NCBI RefSeq assembly: GCF_022829295.1
Contig: NZ_JAKSYH010000049.1
Coordinates: 1-64,000 of the forward strand
DNA: 64,000 nucleotides
Origin: Methylobacterium sp. J-088
Lineage (GTDB): Bacteria > Pseudomonadota > Alphaproteobacteria > Rhizobiales > Beijerinckiaceae
Direction of reading: 5' to 3'
Shown here: piece by piece, positions 50,504-59,683 of the stretch
Position numbering within the stretch: position 1 is the first letter of the stretch
Layout of the letters: each line of letters opens with the position of its first letter
Made by a program: the position numbers and the translations under genes
The notes under the pieces: generated by a model
What the model saw: only the letters and a program-made list of their open reading frames with translations
The model's database searches: none
What the model was told of the DNA's origin: nothing

Positions 50504-50584
50504 GGGGACGCCGCCCGGCCGACCGGAACCTCCCCGCCACCCTGTGCGTAGACCGGCTATCTGGTCCTCAGCACGAACCACCTC

Positions 50585-50618
50585 AAACCGCCCGGCCCCG
50601 GCCGTGGCGGTTTTTTTT
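50585..50618 (+). terminator. intrinsic terminator 1
   Basis: AAACCGCC (50585-50592) pairs with GGCGGTTT (50606-50613) over a GC-rich loop that can pair further, followed by eight T (50611-50618). This is a textbook Rho-independent terminator for rightward transcription, yet no gene lies directly upstream. Confidence 0.8.
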
Positions 50619-50713
50619 CGAGCCGCGCTTCGGAAGCTCAGCCATGCGCCCGATGCGCTGGTATACCAAGCCGAGCCGCCGTAGGGTAACCGTCTCCTCC
50701 CAAGGACTCCTTC

Positions 50714-50745
50714 AGCCCCGCCGGCTTAGCCGCGCGGGGCTTTTT
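50714..50745 (+). terminator. intrinsic terminator 2
   Basis: AGCCCCGC (50714-50721) pairs with GCGGGGCT (50734-50741), followed by TTTTT. A second rightward intrinsic terminator 95 bases after the first. The stretch between has no protein frame of note. Confidence 0.75.
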
Positions 50746-50964
50746 CACCCTCGATATCGCAGATCGGGACTGGCAGCTCACCGCCCTGGTATGGCCCAGT
50801 GACGCTCGCCCGTCTCGCAGATCGAAATGGGCTGAGCAGCTGAGCTTCGGTTCGGCAATGACTCAGCCGTGCGGCAGCGGCCTGTCAGACCTCCCGCCCA
50901 TCCAGTCAGGGCCAGATCGAACACCTGTCCGAGCACACCTCATCGTGCAAATGTCTCGCTACGA

Positions 50965-51200
50965 CGACGTGGGCGGCGATCCGCGCGCACGACCTACCCT
51001 TCAACGAGCGCAACGGCGCCGACGCGCATCGGCTCGGCTGGAGCGTGCAAGAGTTCTTCAGCGTGCACCCATAGAATGGGACCCCGCGCAAGAATGTCTG
51101 CCGCGTTCTGATGCTTGGCTTGGGTGCGGTCGATGCCGCCGATGCCGATCGCATCGCCTTCACCAAGGCGGCCGGCTACCGGTTCGTGAAAGGGTCTAAC
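50965..51200 (+). pseudogene. relic of a short hypothetical protein
   Basis: Changing plus-strand frames give NGADAHRLGWSVQEFFSVHP and, after a shift, DAADADRIAFTKAAGYRFVK. Short Rhizobiales proteins with the pattern D-A-x-x-L-G-W-x-x-x-x-L-F-G-V-H-P and a later I-x-F-x-x-x-x-x-Y-R are known to me as hypothetical. This looks like a frameshifted copy. Low certainty. Confidence 0.3.
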
Positions 51201-52274
51201 ACCCGGTATCCCGGCCTGGGAGTTCGCGACGAACAGCACGCGAGCCTGCATTGGTCCTGCATTGGGAAAGACTATGAGTGCGTTGCCGGTATAAATATAT
51301 CTCATCGGAAGGATCATTTCTGGGCTTGCAGCGTCGAATTTGTTTTGTTACCGCACGGCTTACAATAAAGAAGAAGAGATGTCTTAAGATGGGCTCATCG
51401 GGCGGACCGACGGGATCGCATCGCGAGACCAAGTGCACCGAGCCCCGCCTATTGTGAGCGATCACCAGAATACTTGATTGGCCGTTGTGCGTGATAGGCG
51501 CCGGTTGCTGCTTCGATCTCGTCCCCCGAGACCTCGGATCAGCGGCGCAGTTCGTCGACGCTAGTGCATCGATCCAGACGGAGGCGTCAGCCGAGCCTGG
51601 AAAAATCGATGCAAAACCAAAGAACTCGTGCTCACTCGCATGAACGAAGTGAATGCGTCAGAGCACTAGGGATGTCTTTAGCCACGGCGTTCGATCATCG
51701 CGATGCCTCTGCATCGTCAATCGCCTGACCCTGCTGCGATATGTGATTACGGTCGCAGCCCTGCCGAGCGCGGCTGGAATCAGCGTAGCTGGAGCGCACG
51801 CACCCGTTTCGGTTACAAGAGCTTGACAGAGGCACAACCACCTAAGTAACGTTTCCACAGTGTTAACAGTCAGGAATTCGCGCCTTAATATGCTCACTGC
51901 TTGGCGCATTGCGAATAAAATAGGCGATATGACAGATGTGACGAAATATTAGGATCGATTTCCAGCGCGCTTGAATGACCGATCCGTTTTGAGCTCGTGG
52001 ATGCCTCCGCAATTTTATAACAGTTGGCGCGTTGCTATCACTACAAGTACCAGCATAAGTATTCAGCTATTTGCCCGTCGGCTACGTACGCGACCAAATA
52101 TTGCTTTGAAAATAAAAATTTGTTTGACTATGTGTTTAATACCGCAGTATATTAATAATAATCAACCTAAGCCCTGTTCTCGGTTAAAAAGGTGCGTTCT
52201 ATTGCGTCGAGCTTAAATGATTGAAGCTCGGGGAGATTTGAAGTCAATATGTCTGACTAGAAAGGTCATAGCTA
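51201..52274. other. AT-rich gene-free stretch upstream of the 702-residue protein
   Basis: About 1.07 kb, AT-rich especially at 51850-52250. It carries an imperfect cruciform at 51628-51666 and, at its right end, the ribosome site (GAAAGG) for the gene at 52275. No supportable gene. Confidence 0.5.
51628..51666. repeat. imperfect 39-bp palindrome
   Basis: GTGCTC (51628-51633) and GAGCAC (51661-51666) enclose CGCAT (51637-51641) and ATGCG (51653-51657). The two stems are separated by a symmetric 3-base mismatch. It may be an insertion-sequence end or an intergenic repeat. Confidence 0.35.
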
Positions 52275-54383
52275 ATGGATAGACCATTCAGCTCTTCGAG
52301 CCCATGGAATACGCCGATCGGAACTGGGGCCCAGTTTCAGTCAAGAACCGATACGGAAACTGCCGCCGTCGAACATGGGCCCGGAACAGTAACGTGGGTC
52401 TACGATAACGCTGTTACGATTTATCAGGCCAAAAGCACCGATCCGCTTGCGACTTGGTCATACACCTCCCACGAGCCAAACGCCACTTGGCAATACGGCC
52501 CCTCGGGAAGCGGATCTTTCCAAACACAAACACCGTCGGATCTCCAACTGGTGAGTGAGGGCAATACCATCCTGAAATCCGTGGATGGTCTGCATTTCAT
52601 CGAAACCTGGGGCGGCTCGAAAGCCTCCGACGGCAGCTATCATGCAGCCTATATCGTTGAAAATTCTCTCGACGGATCGGGCATCAGCCTCCCGGGAGAG
52701 CACGATGGGACTCGCTCTGGCGGTACGTCGCTGCTGGCTGGATTGATCACGCAACAAGACCTCAATACGCTCAATATAGACCATGCCGTTGCGTTAGAAC
52801 TTCCCTACACCATGCTGAAGGCGTCCAGCGATCCATCGCAGCAGTATGTGTGGCCCGCACACTCTGCGGATTCTGGGGGCGCCTCGGTCTATTCGGGAAC
52901 AGTTCCCATGGGATCGCTGTTTGCAATTCCGAAAGACGTCGATCTCAGCAAGGCAGGGATTTCGACGCCGGAGGGCATGGCGCTCGCGAAGGCTTATCAG
53001 ACCTACGGTGGCTACGTCTCGGATACGACGGACGCGAAAAGCGTCAATCTGGCCTCTCTGGAGAGCGGGGTTAGCCAGCAGCAAGTCGATAATCTTCGAA
53101 CCGATATGGGTGCCATTCGTAATCTAGTTCAGCTGGTGACCAACAATTCCGAAACATCAGTCGGCGGCGGGAGCGCGACATCGACGGGTGACGGAAACGC
53201 GGCAACAGCAAGCGGTCTGAGCGAGTCAACGACTGCGACGACGAGCGCTCCCAGCTCGATCGGAGGAGTGTCCACCACGGCTACGTCAGCGAATGCGAGT
53301 TCGGCTGCACCGTCCTCATCAGCGAATTCGAGCGCTGACAATTCGTCTGCAAGCACCCCGATAGAGACGCGTGCGGACGGCTCGACCTCAGGAACTGCCG
53401 GAACGGCCGAGGGCACCACCAACTCGGCGAGCATCGCTCGTCCTGCCGTGGCGGGCTCGACTACAGCTGCGCAACCGCCGGCCGCCAACTCCACGAGCAC
53501 TTCGGTGACGGGCTCGGCGGCATCTGATCAGCCGGCGGTCGCGAACTCTCAGACCAGTCAAGTGACGGTATCTACGACCGGCACCGATTCGGCTACGCCC
53601 GCTGTGGGTATGGCCAACACTTCAAGGACAGCATCTTCGAGTACGTCCGGCTCGTCGAGCGCGTCAGGCACTGCATCCGAGAACGGCGGCTCAACAGTTT
53701 CGGCTAACCCCGTCAACGACCAGACAGCTTCCCTGGAGCAACCGAGCATCGCATCCATACGGCCTGTCACCGACAGCACGCATGGGGCTCCCGCGGGCCC
53801 ATCGGGGATTGGCGCGAGAGAGAACGCCGCAGACCCCGCAATCATAACCGGAACCACAAATCCCGAAAGCACCGTGACAACCGGGGGAACAGCCAGCAGC
53901 GCACCGAGCGCGGTCCCCGTTGCATCCAATCCAGCTCCTGAAAACGGCGGCGTCAGCGCGGCGACGAACGTGCAGCCAGCACCGGCATTCGGCCCAAGCG
54001 GTTCAGCCAATTCCTCTTTGGCTACAACCAATTCTCATAATCAGAGCACTGACGCGGCAAGCGCATTTGGTCAAAGTCCCGCAGGCGTGCCAAATCCGAT
54101 CTCTTCTAAAGCCGCACTCGGTTCACAAGACGCTCCAAACACAACGATCAGTACCACAGCATCAACAAACTCTCCGCAGCGGGAAATATCGTCAAATTCC
54201 AGCAGGATAGCCAATGAATCTTCCAATATAAATAATCCGTCAATTCAAACATTCAGGGCTTCTGATAAGGAAAAAGAAGCCGCTATGGCAATTGCCAAGA
54301 AGGTCGTCCGCTACGAAACGCATCATCCATCACCACCAGGGTGGGCAAATAGAATTTTTGATATGTTACATCAATACTGGTAG
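52275..54383 (+). CDS. large Ser/Thr/Ala-rich protein with N-terminal globular domain
   Basis: A 702-residue protein with no signal peptide. Residues 1-285 look folded: FSSSSPWNTPIGTGAQF at the start, GDG-like DGTRSGGTSLLAGLI, QQYVWPAHSADSGG, GTVPMGSLFAIPKDVDLS and AKAYQTYGGYVSD. I have seen a similar N-terminal pattern (PWNTPI, YVWPA, PMG-x-x-x-x-I-P, YGAYV) in bacterial proteins of unknown function. Residues 290-640 are a long Ser/Thr/Ala/Gly/Pro-rich low-complexity region. The last 60 residues are charged and end IFDMLHQYW. Its flanks are AT-rich. Probably a surface or secreted protein, perhaps exported by a type I system; this is an inference. Confidence 0.75.
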   Translation: MDRPFSSSSPWNTPIGTGAQFQSRTDTETAAVEHGPGTVTWVYDNAVTIYQAKSTDPLATWSYTSHEPNATWQYGPSGSGSFQTQTPSDLQLVSEGNTILKSVDGLHFIETWGGSKASDGSYHAAYIVENSLDGSGISLPGEHDGTRSGGTSLLAGLITQQDLNTLNIDHAVALELPYTMLKASSDPSQQYVWPAHSADSGGASVYSGTVPMGSLFAIPKDVDLSKAGISTPEGMALAKAYQTYGGYVSDTTDAKSVNLASLESGVSQQQVDNLRTDMGAIRNLVQLVTNNSETSVGGGSATSTGDGNAATASGLSESTTATTSAPSSIGGVSTTATSANASSAAPSSSANSSADNSSASTPIETRADGSTSGTAGTAEGTTNSASIARPAVAGSTTAAQPPAANSTSTSVTGSAASDQPAVANSQTSQVTVSTTGTDSATPAVGMANTSRTASSSTSGSSSASGTASENGGSTVSANPVNDQTASLEQPSIASIRPVTDSTHGAPAGPSGIGARENAADPAIITGTTNPESTVTTGGTASSAPSAVPVASNPAPENGGVSAATNVQPAPAFGPSGSANSSLATTNSHNQSTDAASAFGQSPAGVPNPISSKAALGSQDAPNTTISTTASTNSPQREISSNSSRIANESSNINNPSIQTFRASDKEKEAAMAIAKKVVRYETHHPSPPGWANRIFDMLHQYW

Positions 54384-54589
54384 AACCAGATTGTTTTACT
54401 TGGGTCGATCGAACGGCATAGCGGGAGCGCCGTAGGTTACAGACGGAGCAGCAGCCCTATGAGCCGCAGTTCCTACTGACGGCGAACCTTGCCGGAAGAG
54501 ACGTTTCCTGATGCGATCGCTTTGATGGCACCTACAGACCGTGCCTATCGCTCCCCGTCTGCATGATGCCAAGCAGCGATCCACCAAAG

Positions 54590-56085
54590 TCATAAACCTT
54601 GTCCAGGGGCCATCCCGACAGCCGACACCCCGCGAGCCCGCGTTGTCGGCCCATCCGCCTCAGCCGCGTAGCTTTGAGCCGTTCCCTTCTGCGCACGCTT
54701 TGCGGTGTAGAGCGCCGCATCAGCGTGGTGCAAGAGCACGTCGCGAACGTGTCTGGCCTCTCGGGACCACGCGAGGCCGATCGTTCCCGTCACGCGCGCG
54801 ATCTGACCCTGCCCCTCCACGACCATTTCAAGATCGTGCTAGAGGCTCTGCACCATTGCATCCAAGCGCGCGCCGTCGCATCCGGCCGCTATCAGGATTG
54901 CGAACTCGTCGCCCCCAGCGGCGGCGAAAAGCACCCGGCGGAGCGGGGCGCGCGCAACCGCTCGGCGACGCGAGGCAGAACGTCGTCGCCGGTCGCATGC
55001 CCAAGGCGATCGTTCACGCCCTTGAAGCTATCGAGGTCGATCAGGAGGACAGCCACGTCGATGTCGGAAGTCCGCGCCTCATGCAGCCGCGCGTCGAGCA
55101 CCCGGTTGAATTCGGCGCGATTCGCGAGTTGTGTCAGGTCATCGGTGCAAGCCTGATTGCGAAGACGCTCCTCCAAGCCGTGCCGTTCGGTGATGTCCGG
55201 GATCAAGCCGATGAGAGCAGCGGGCTTACCCTCGGCCATCTCGATGTCGCAGGAGCACCGCACCCGCCGGGCATTGCCCTGAGCTGTCACGAAGTCGGCG
55301 TCCATCTCGAAGGGCTCGGCCGTTTTCAGAACGCGCTCGACTGCCGCACGGAAGCGGGTGCGATCCGGATCGGGAGAGAAGTTCATGATCTCGCCAACCG
55401 GCACACCGGCGCTGATGGGCAGTTCGTGAATGACGAACACGCCGTCCGACCATGAGGTTGTCTGTGTTTTGATATCGTAGCGGTATGAGCCCATGTTGGC
55501 CATGCGCTCTGCTTGCTTGAACTGGCGGCGCTCACGCTCCAAGCCCTCGACGGCTATGCGGCGCTCTTCGGCAGCCTCGGCTGCGCGAACGGCCACTGCG
55601 CGCGCTTCGATCAGGGCTTCTGCGATGCAGGCCAGCTCTGAGAGCACCTTCAAGTCTGTCGGCGTCGGCGTGCGGGACTGTTCATCGCGGACGCAGAGCG
55701 TGCCGATGGTGGTTTTGACGCCATCGGATTGCCGGCCGCGAATCGGCACGCCCGCATAGTAGCGGATGTTCGGGGCCTTTGTGACGAAGGGACCGGCCCC
55801 AAAGCGAGGGTCGAGCTTGGCATCCGGCACAATCAGCGGAGCCTCAGTCTCGAATACGATGGGGCAGAACGCCTGGGCGCGTGGGGTCTCAGCCGCCAAG
55901 AGGCCACAACGTACCTTGAACCCCTGGCGCTCCGGGTCGATCAGCGTGATCGACGACATGCCTGTGCCGAGCATGGATTGCGCGAGCTTGGCGAGCGCGT
56001 CGAACTCGCGCTCTGGCGGCGTATCGAGGAGAGCGATCTCGGTCAGCGCCTGTTGGCGGCGTGCCTCGCTCTATGTGTTCGACAT
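54590..56085 (-). pseudogene. diguanylate cyclase (GAF-PAS-GGDEF) with three lesions
   Basis: The original gene would start at ATG 56085 (MSNT). A TAG at 56071-56073 follows at once, after which the frame reads on as SEARRQQALTEIALLDTPPE into a GAF domain, then a PAS domain (SYRYDIKTQTTSWSDG). The GGDEF domain starts TDDLTQLANRAEFNRVLD. After AERLRA a frameshift near 54945-54960 throws the active-site motif GGDEFAILI into another frame, and a further TAG sits at 54839-54841. The tail (HADAALYTAKRAQKG) is still readable to 54590. It once made cyclic di-GMP; it should be inactive now. A 360-residue remnant (54892-55974) without a full active site could be made. Confidence 0.85.
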
Positions 56086-56338
56086 GTTCCCCTGCAGCAC
56101 GACGCAACCCCCGCGAAAGCCGTGAGGCTGTCCTGGGGGTACGCCGAGAACATTTAATCGAGCGTCAGCACAGTCAGGGATAGTGCGATACTCCGGATCA
56201 GGCGATGATGGCGCGGAGCCTCGATCCAGTGTGTCGCCGTCGTGGCGCGCCGCGGCCCTGGTTCGAACACGATCAGGGTGCGGTGACCTCACCGTCGACA
56301 ACGTCCTCACAAGACGCCCGCTTAGCGCGAACGCGCGC

Positions 56339-56521
56339 CTAACGCTTCTTGCCCAGCTCGGCCGCGATGTCCTTCGTCATGCGGCCAACCTTGCGATGCG
56401 CCGCCGTCAGCTGGTCCTGCGTGACACCCCAGCGCTTCATCCAGAACTCGACGGCCTTGCGCTCTGACAGATCGAGTCTGTCCTTGTCGATGAAGCCACG
56501 CTTGTCCTTGAGGCCGGCCAT
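56339..56521 (-). CDS. DUF3606 family small protein
   Basis: A 60-residue protein from the ATG at 56521. The sequence (DRLDLSERKAVEFWMKRWGV, then TQDQLTAAHRKVG) is that of the DUF3606 family: a short helical domain with conserved D-x-x-V/A-x-x-W and T-x-x-Q-L. Function unknown, cytoplasmic. It stands alone. Confidence 0.8.
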   Translation of the reverse strand: MAGLKDKRGFIDKDRLDLSERKAVEFWMKRWGVTQDQLTAAHRKVGRMTKDIAAELGKKR

Positions 56522-56681
56522 AGGGGGATCCTGTTTGGTTGGTGGGATATCGGTCCGCAAAGACGCTCGAGATGGAGTGGGGAGCACAAGCGCGACATGG
56601 CGCGTGTTAAGCGCTTCGCGATCGCGAAATCAGGAATGGTTCAATGGTCTCCGGCAGCGGCTTATCAAACGAACAGAGCGG

Positions 56682-56861
56682 CTATTCTCCAGCTGCTTTA
56701 CGTTCGGCTTGATATTTGAGCCACATCGCACGCTCGATTTCAGCCCGCTTGAGACGGTCGGTCTCCTTCTCATGCGTCAGCCATAGGACAACGCCGACCA
56801 TCGTCGCCAGGACGAGCGGGCCGAGAAAAAGAACAACCATCTGTGCGAGCGTCAGGCTCAC
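56682..56861 (-). CDS. small membrane protein
   Basis: A 59-residue protein from a GTG at 56861 that overlaps the stop of the upstream gene. One membrane helix (MVVLFLGPLVLATMVGVVLWL) is followed by a charged cytoplasmic tail (KETDRLKRAEIERAMWLKYQ) likely to be helical. No family is recognised. The overlap with its neighbour suggests that the two act together. Confidence 0.55.
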   Translation of the reverse strand: MSLTLAQMVVLFLGPLVLATMVGVVLWLTHEKETDRLKRAEIERAMWLKYQAERKAAGE

Positions 56862-57115
56862 GCGCGCAGGGCTCCGAGCAGGCGTCTGGCTACTAGATGT
56901 AGTATACCCGCCAGGAGACTCCAACCAACCAGAAGAGCGCTTGCCGTAAGCGCACTAGCGGTGCCCGAGAAGATCGCTACGGACGGAGAGATGCCGCCCA
57001 CAGCCACGGAGGCGACAGCGACGCCGTTGACCCACATCGCGGTCAGCTTCGCCCGCTCATTGCGGATCAGCTTGGCGTCGTCGGGGCTGAGGGGCGGAAT
57101 TTCGGTATCGGCCAT
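56858..57115 (-). CDS. small membrane protein
   Basis: An 85-residue protein from the ATG at 57115. A cytoplasmic head (PPLSPDDAKLIRNERAKLTA) leads into two membrane helices (about 30-48 and 56-78). It overlaps the next small membrane gene by 4 bases. I recognise no named family. The partner arrangement with a one-helix protein hints at a small membrane complex. Confidence 0.6.
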   Translation of the reverse strand: MADTEIPPLSPDDAKLIRNERAKLTAMWVNGVAVASVAVGGISPSVAIFSGTASALTASALLVGWSLLAGILHLVARRLLGALRA

Positions 57116-57371
57116 GACACGGGGCGGCTCGGAGTAACCGAGGGTTGAACAGGGGCTCGATCCGTGAGGTGATTTAGAACAAATCAGGAACAAAATCCAG
57201 GGCCGACTTCGCATTATCGCCAGCTTTAGCGCGACCATCCCCAAGCTATCAGCGCGCGGCGTTTGGCAGTTTTGGGCAGCCAAGGGTGCTCAGATGATGA
57301 GCGTGCGGCGCTTCATCGATGAGGTTTGGCAGAAACCTCAAGATGCCCAATTCGCGTTGAGGCGACGGCAG

Positions 57372-57623
57372 CTAGGCCAATCCAAGTTTTTCATGCGCCT
57401 CGGCGGGCGTCATCTGCCGAAGGGATTCTTCGGAAAAGCCAAGCTCACGAAGCGCCACGCGCTGGCGGTTCGTAATCATCAACGACACGGCAGGAGACGT
57501 CGCAGGCGCGGTACTGTTAGCGTGCAGTTCGGCGTCCTCGGCGTCACCGACACCATCGAGGGCCCCTTCCTCTGCCGTCGCCTGATTAAGGTGTAGCCGA
57601 GGGTACTCGTCAGTTCCCGCCAT
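57372..57623 (-). CDS. small hypothetical protein with C-terminal ITNRQR motif
   Basis: An 83-residue frame. The last 36 residues (MITNRQRVALRELGFSEESL then RQMTPAEAHEKLGL) form a compact helical motif seen at the end of several Methylobacterium hypothetical proteins. The first part is acidic and low-complexity. Function unknown; the N-terminal start could be later. Confidence 0.5.
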   Translation of the reverse strand: MAGTDEYPRLHLNQATAEEGALDGVGDAEDAELHANSTAPATSPAVSLMITNRQRVALRELGFSEESLRQMTPAEAHEKLGLA

Positions 57624-57753
57624 TCACGACCCTCATTGCGTTTTTGCCGACCTATGGTGCAAACCGGATCAGCAACCGGACGGCCGCACGGCCCGGTTTG
57701 ACCAAGTCGCAGATATGGCCGTCGGGGCTATTCCATCAGAGCAGATTCTTGTC

Positions 57754-58644
57754 TTACCGTCGCCCCGAGTGGAAACGGTGACGCCAGCCCTCATTGAGCC
57801 TGCGCTCCTCCGCGCTCTCCTCAGGCACGGCCTCCAGACGCAGCAGGATCATCGCAAAGCTATTCTGCTGACGGTACACCTGCTCGTAGAGGGCCGGTGC
57901 GTGCAGGTCGCGCTTCACGTCGATCCAGAGACCGGAACTGCACGCGGCGATGTCGCTCGCGATGTTCGGCAGGTATGGACCACTGTGATAGAACGAACCT
58001 GTCGGGACCGGGTCGCCGACCGCGGCGATGACGGCCGGAAAGTTGAGGCTGCGGTAGCACCGCTGCACCCGACCGTTGCCAGCCACGACGATGGCAATCT
58101 TCTCCGAATGATATTGCACGTAGGCCCGAGCCGCCGCCTCCTTGCTGACCGCGAAATCGCGCGCGAGCACAAGAACGTGCTGCAGATCGGGCTCGCGAAA
58201 CGCCGCCATGGCGTCCCGCAGCAGATGCGGGGGCATCAGCATGAGACTGGCGAAGCGGTTGGCCTCGACCTCCCTGCGTTGCCGCCGGTCACCCTCCTTT
58301 GCTGTGAGCCGAAGCAGGTCAGAGCTCTTGCATAGGAATCGGCCGGGCTGATCCGGAACGTGGTGCGTCATCAGGAGGTGGGCGAGTTCGTGCGCAATGG
58401 TGAAGCGGCGACGCGGTTCGCCCCTGCGCTTGGCGAGGATGGTGCCTTCGGACCGCTTCGCGTCGGTCACGAGGCCACCCTCGAATTCGTCGATGTCGAG
58501 GCTTTCGATCCGGAGGATGCCGAGTCGCGCGCACAGGTCTTCGATCGGCACGGGGACCGGAAGGTTCGGCTCGGCTTGCAGGATGCGTTTGACGAGTGCC
58601 TCCGGCGAGCCCGCGTCTACGAGGTCCCTCCTGCTGATCGGCAT
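57754..58644 (-). CDS. ImmA/IrrE family metallo-endopeptidase
   Basis: A 296-residue protein from the ATG at 58644, or a GTG two codons earlier. The zinc motif HELAH is in FTIAHELAHLLMTHH, and the third ligand region is EVEANRFASLMLMPPHLL. These proteases cut repressors, as ImmA does in ICEBs1, or toxin-antitoxin partners. Usually an XRE-type repressor gene is adjacent; none is here. The C-terminal 120 residues are an extra domain of unknown role. It may be a leftover of a mobile element or an orphan toxin-antitoxin part. Confidence 0.85.
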   Translation of the reverse strand: MPISRRDLVDAGSPEALVKRILQAEPNLPVPVPIEDLCARLGILRIESLDIDEFEGGLVTDAKRSEGTILAKRRGEPRRRFTIAHELAHLLMTHHVPDQPGRFLCKSSDLLRLTAKEGDRRQRREVEANRFASLMLMPPHLLRDAMAAFREPDLQHVLVLARDFAVSKEAAARAYVQYHSEKIAIVVAGNGRVQRCYRSLNFPAVIAAVGDPVPTGSFYHSGPYLPNIASDIAACSSGLWIDVKRDLHAPALYEQVYRQQNSFAMILLRLEAVPEESAEERRLNEGWRHRFHSGRR

Positions 58645-58803
58645 CTGCACAGCTCCATCCCAGAACCGATCCGTCAGCCCGCCACGCAGCCGCGATCGCA
58701 GGACGGGACTACAGGGACTGCGTGCGGGCGGTAACCCAACGGCGCCATTGCGGGCAGAGGTCGTGCTGCCGTGGCATCGCGGTCATACGATCCTGATGCC
58801 ATT

Positions 58804-58835
58804 GGGCGGCGCCGCGCAACTGCGCGACGCCGCCC
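58804..58835. terminator. hairpin downstream of the glycine-zipper gene
   Basis: GGGCGGCG (58804-58811) pairs with CGCCGCCC (58828-58835), with an inner CGCGC/GCGCG stem. It lies just beyond the stop of the minus-strand gene at 58841 and is probably its terminator. Confidence 0.6.
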
Positions 58836-58840
58836 CCAAA

Positions 58841-59110
58841 TCAGTAGCTGACGTAACCCCCGGCGCCCTGGGCAGGGCGCACCGCGCCAGCGGTGTTCAC
58901 GGAAGGTGCCTGCTGCTTCTCGGCTTGGCGATTGGCCAGGGCTCGCCCAGCGGCACAGCCGCCGATAGCGCCGAGAACGCCGTGCCCCGCATAGTGACCG
59001 GCGATGCCGCCGACGATGGCGCCCTTGATGCAGCCCTTCGCCTCAGCCGCCTGACCGGCGGCCAGAAGGGCACTCGCCGCTAAGGCGGCCACTGCGACAC
59101 GCTTCATCAT
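58841..59110 (-). CDS. small secreted glycine-zipper protein
   Basis: An 89-residue protein with a strong GGAGGGAA site. ATGs at 59110 and 59107 both fit. A Sec signal (VAVAALAASALLAAGQAAEA) is followed by a glycine-rich segment GAIVGGIAGHYAGHGVLGAI, like 2TM glycine-zipper outer-membrane proteins, then a Gln/Pro-rich tail. Cys residues flank the zipper (KGCIKG, GGCAAG). Probably sits in or near the outer membrane. Confidence 0.75.
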   Translation of the reverse strand: MMKRVAVAALAASALLAAGQAAEAKGCIKGAIVGGIAGHYAGHGVLGAIGGCAAGRALANRQAEKQQAPSVNTAGAVRPAQGAGGYVSY

Positions 59111-59683
59111 GGTATTCTTCCCTCCGCGGCATCACCGCCGCGAGAGAGATGTAAGTGCTCGCTGACGACTATGAAGCGGTCGCCACATAAATTTTCTTGA
59201 GTGCACGCGATATAGACCCAAGATCCCTCGGATGAATGGACGATTAAAGTTTGAGCGCGAAACTGCCGCACGCGAATTATTCTTGAAACACGTCGGAGTC
59301 GGACGGCGTCGAGCGCACACAACCCGATCGCATCGTCCTGAACGGAGGGGGTGATGCCATCGCCACGCCGACGGATGACGTTCGGGATGACTCACCTCTG
59401 CTCGACGGTACGCCCGGGCCGGTGACGTTGCGCAGCGGTACCGCTTCGCGAACGAGGCGCTACCCTACTTGCGCAGGCGTATGGCGATTCACCCGGTTTG
59501 CTCACAGGTCGCGCTGACCGGACGCATCCAATCTCACGGGACGGATAGGGCGCCGTCCGCGCTCGTTGCGCACCCGCTCTTCGGCAGGAGGGAGCGCCGG
59601 CCCCCATGACTCACGTTCCATGGAACGCTCCTCGCAACATCTCTGTTGGGGGCGTTCCCGGATATACGTGAGCGGCTTCGGTG
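59111..59683. other. intergenic, nothing recognised
   Basis: About 570 bases between divergent genes. Short frames are present on both strands, but none has a signal, motif or convincing ribosome site. Confidence 0.45.

Noticed and set aside
53150-54030. Minus-strand frames rich in Val/Ala/Pro opposite the Ser/Thr-rich tail
   Set aside because: Mirror images of the low-complexity repeats of the plus-strand gene; no start signal or domain.
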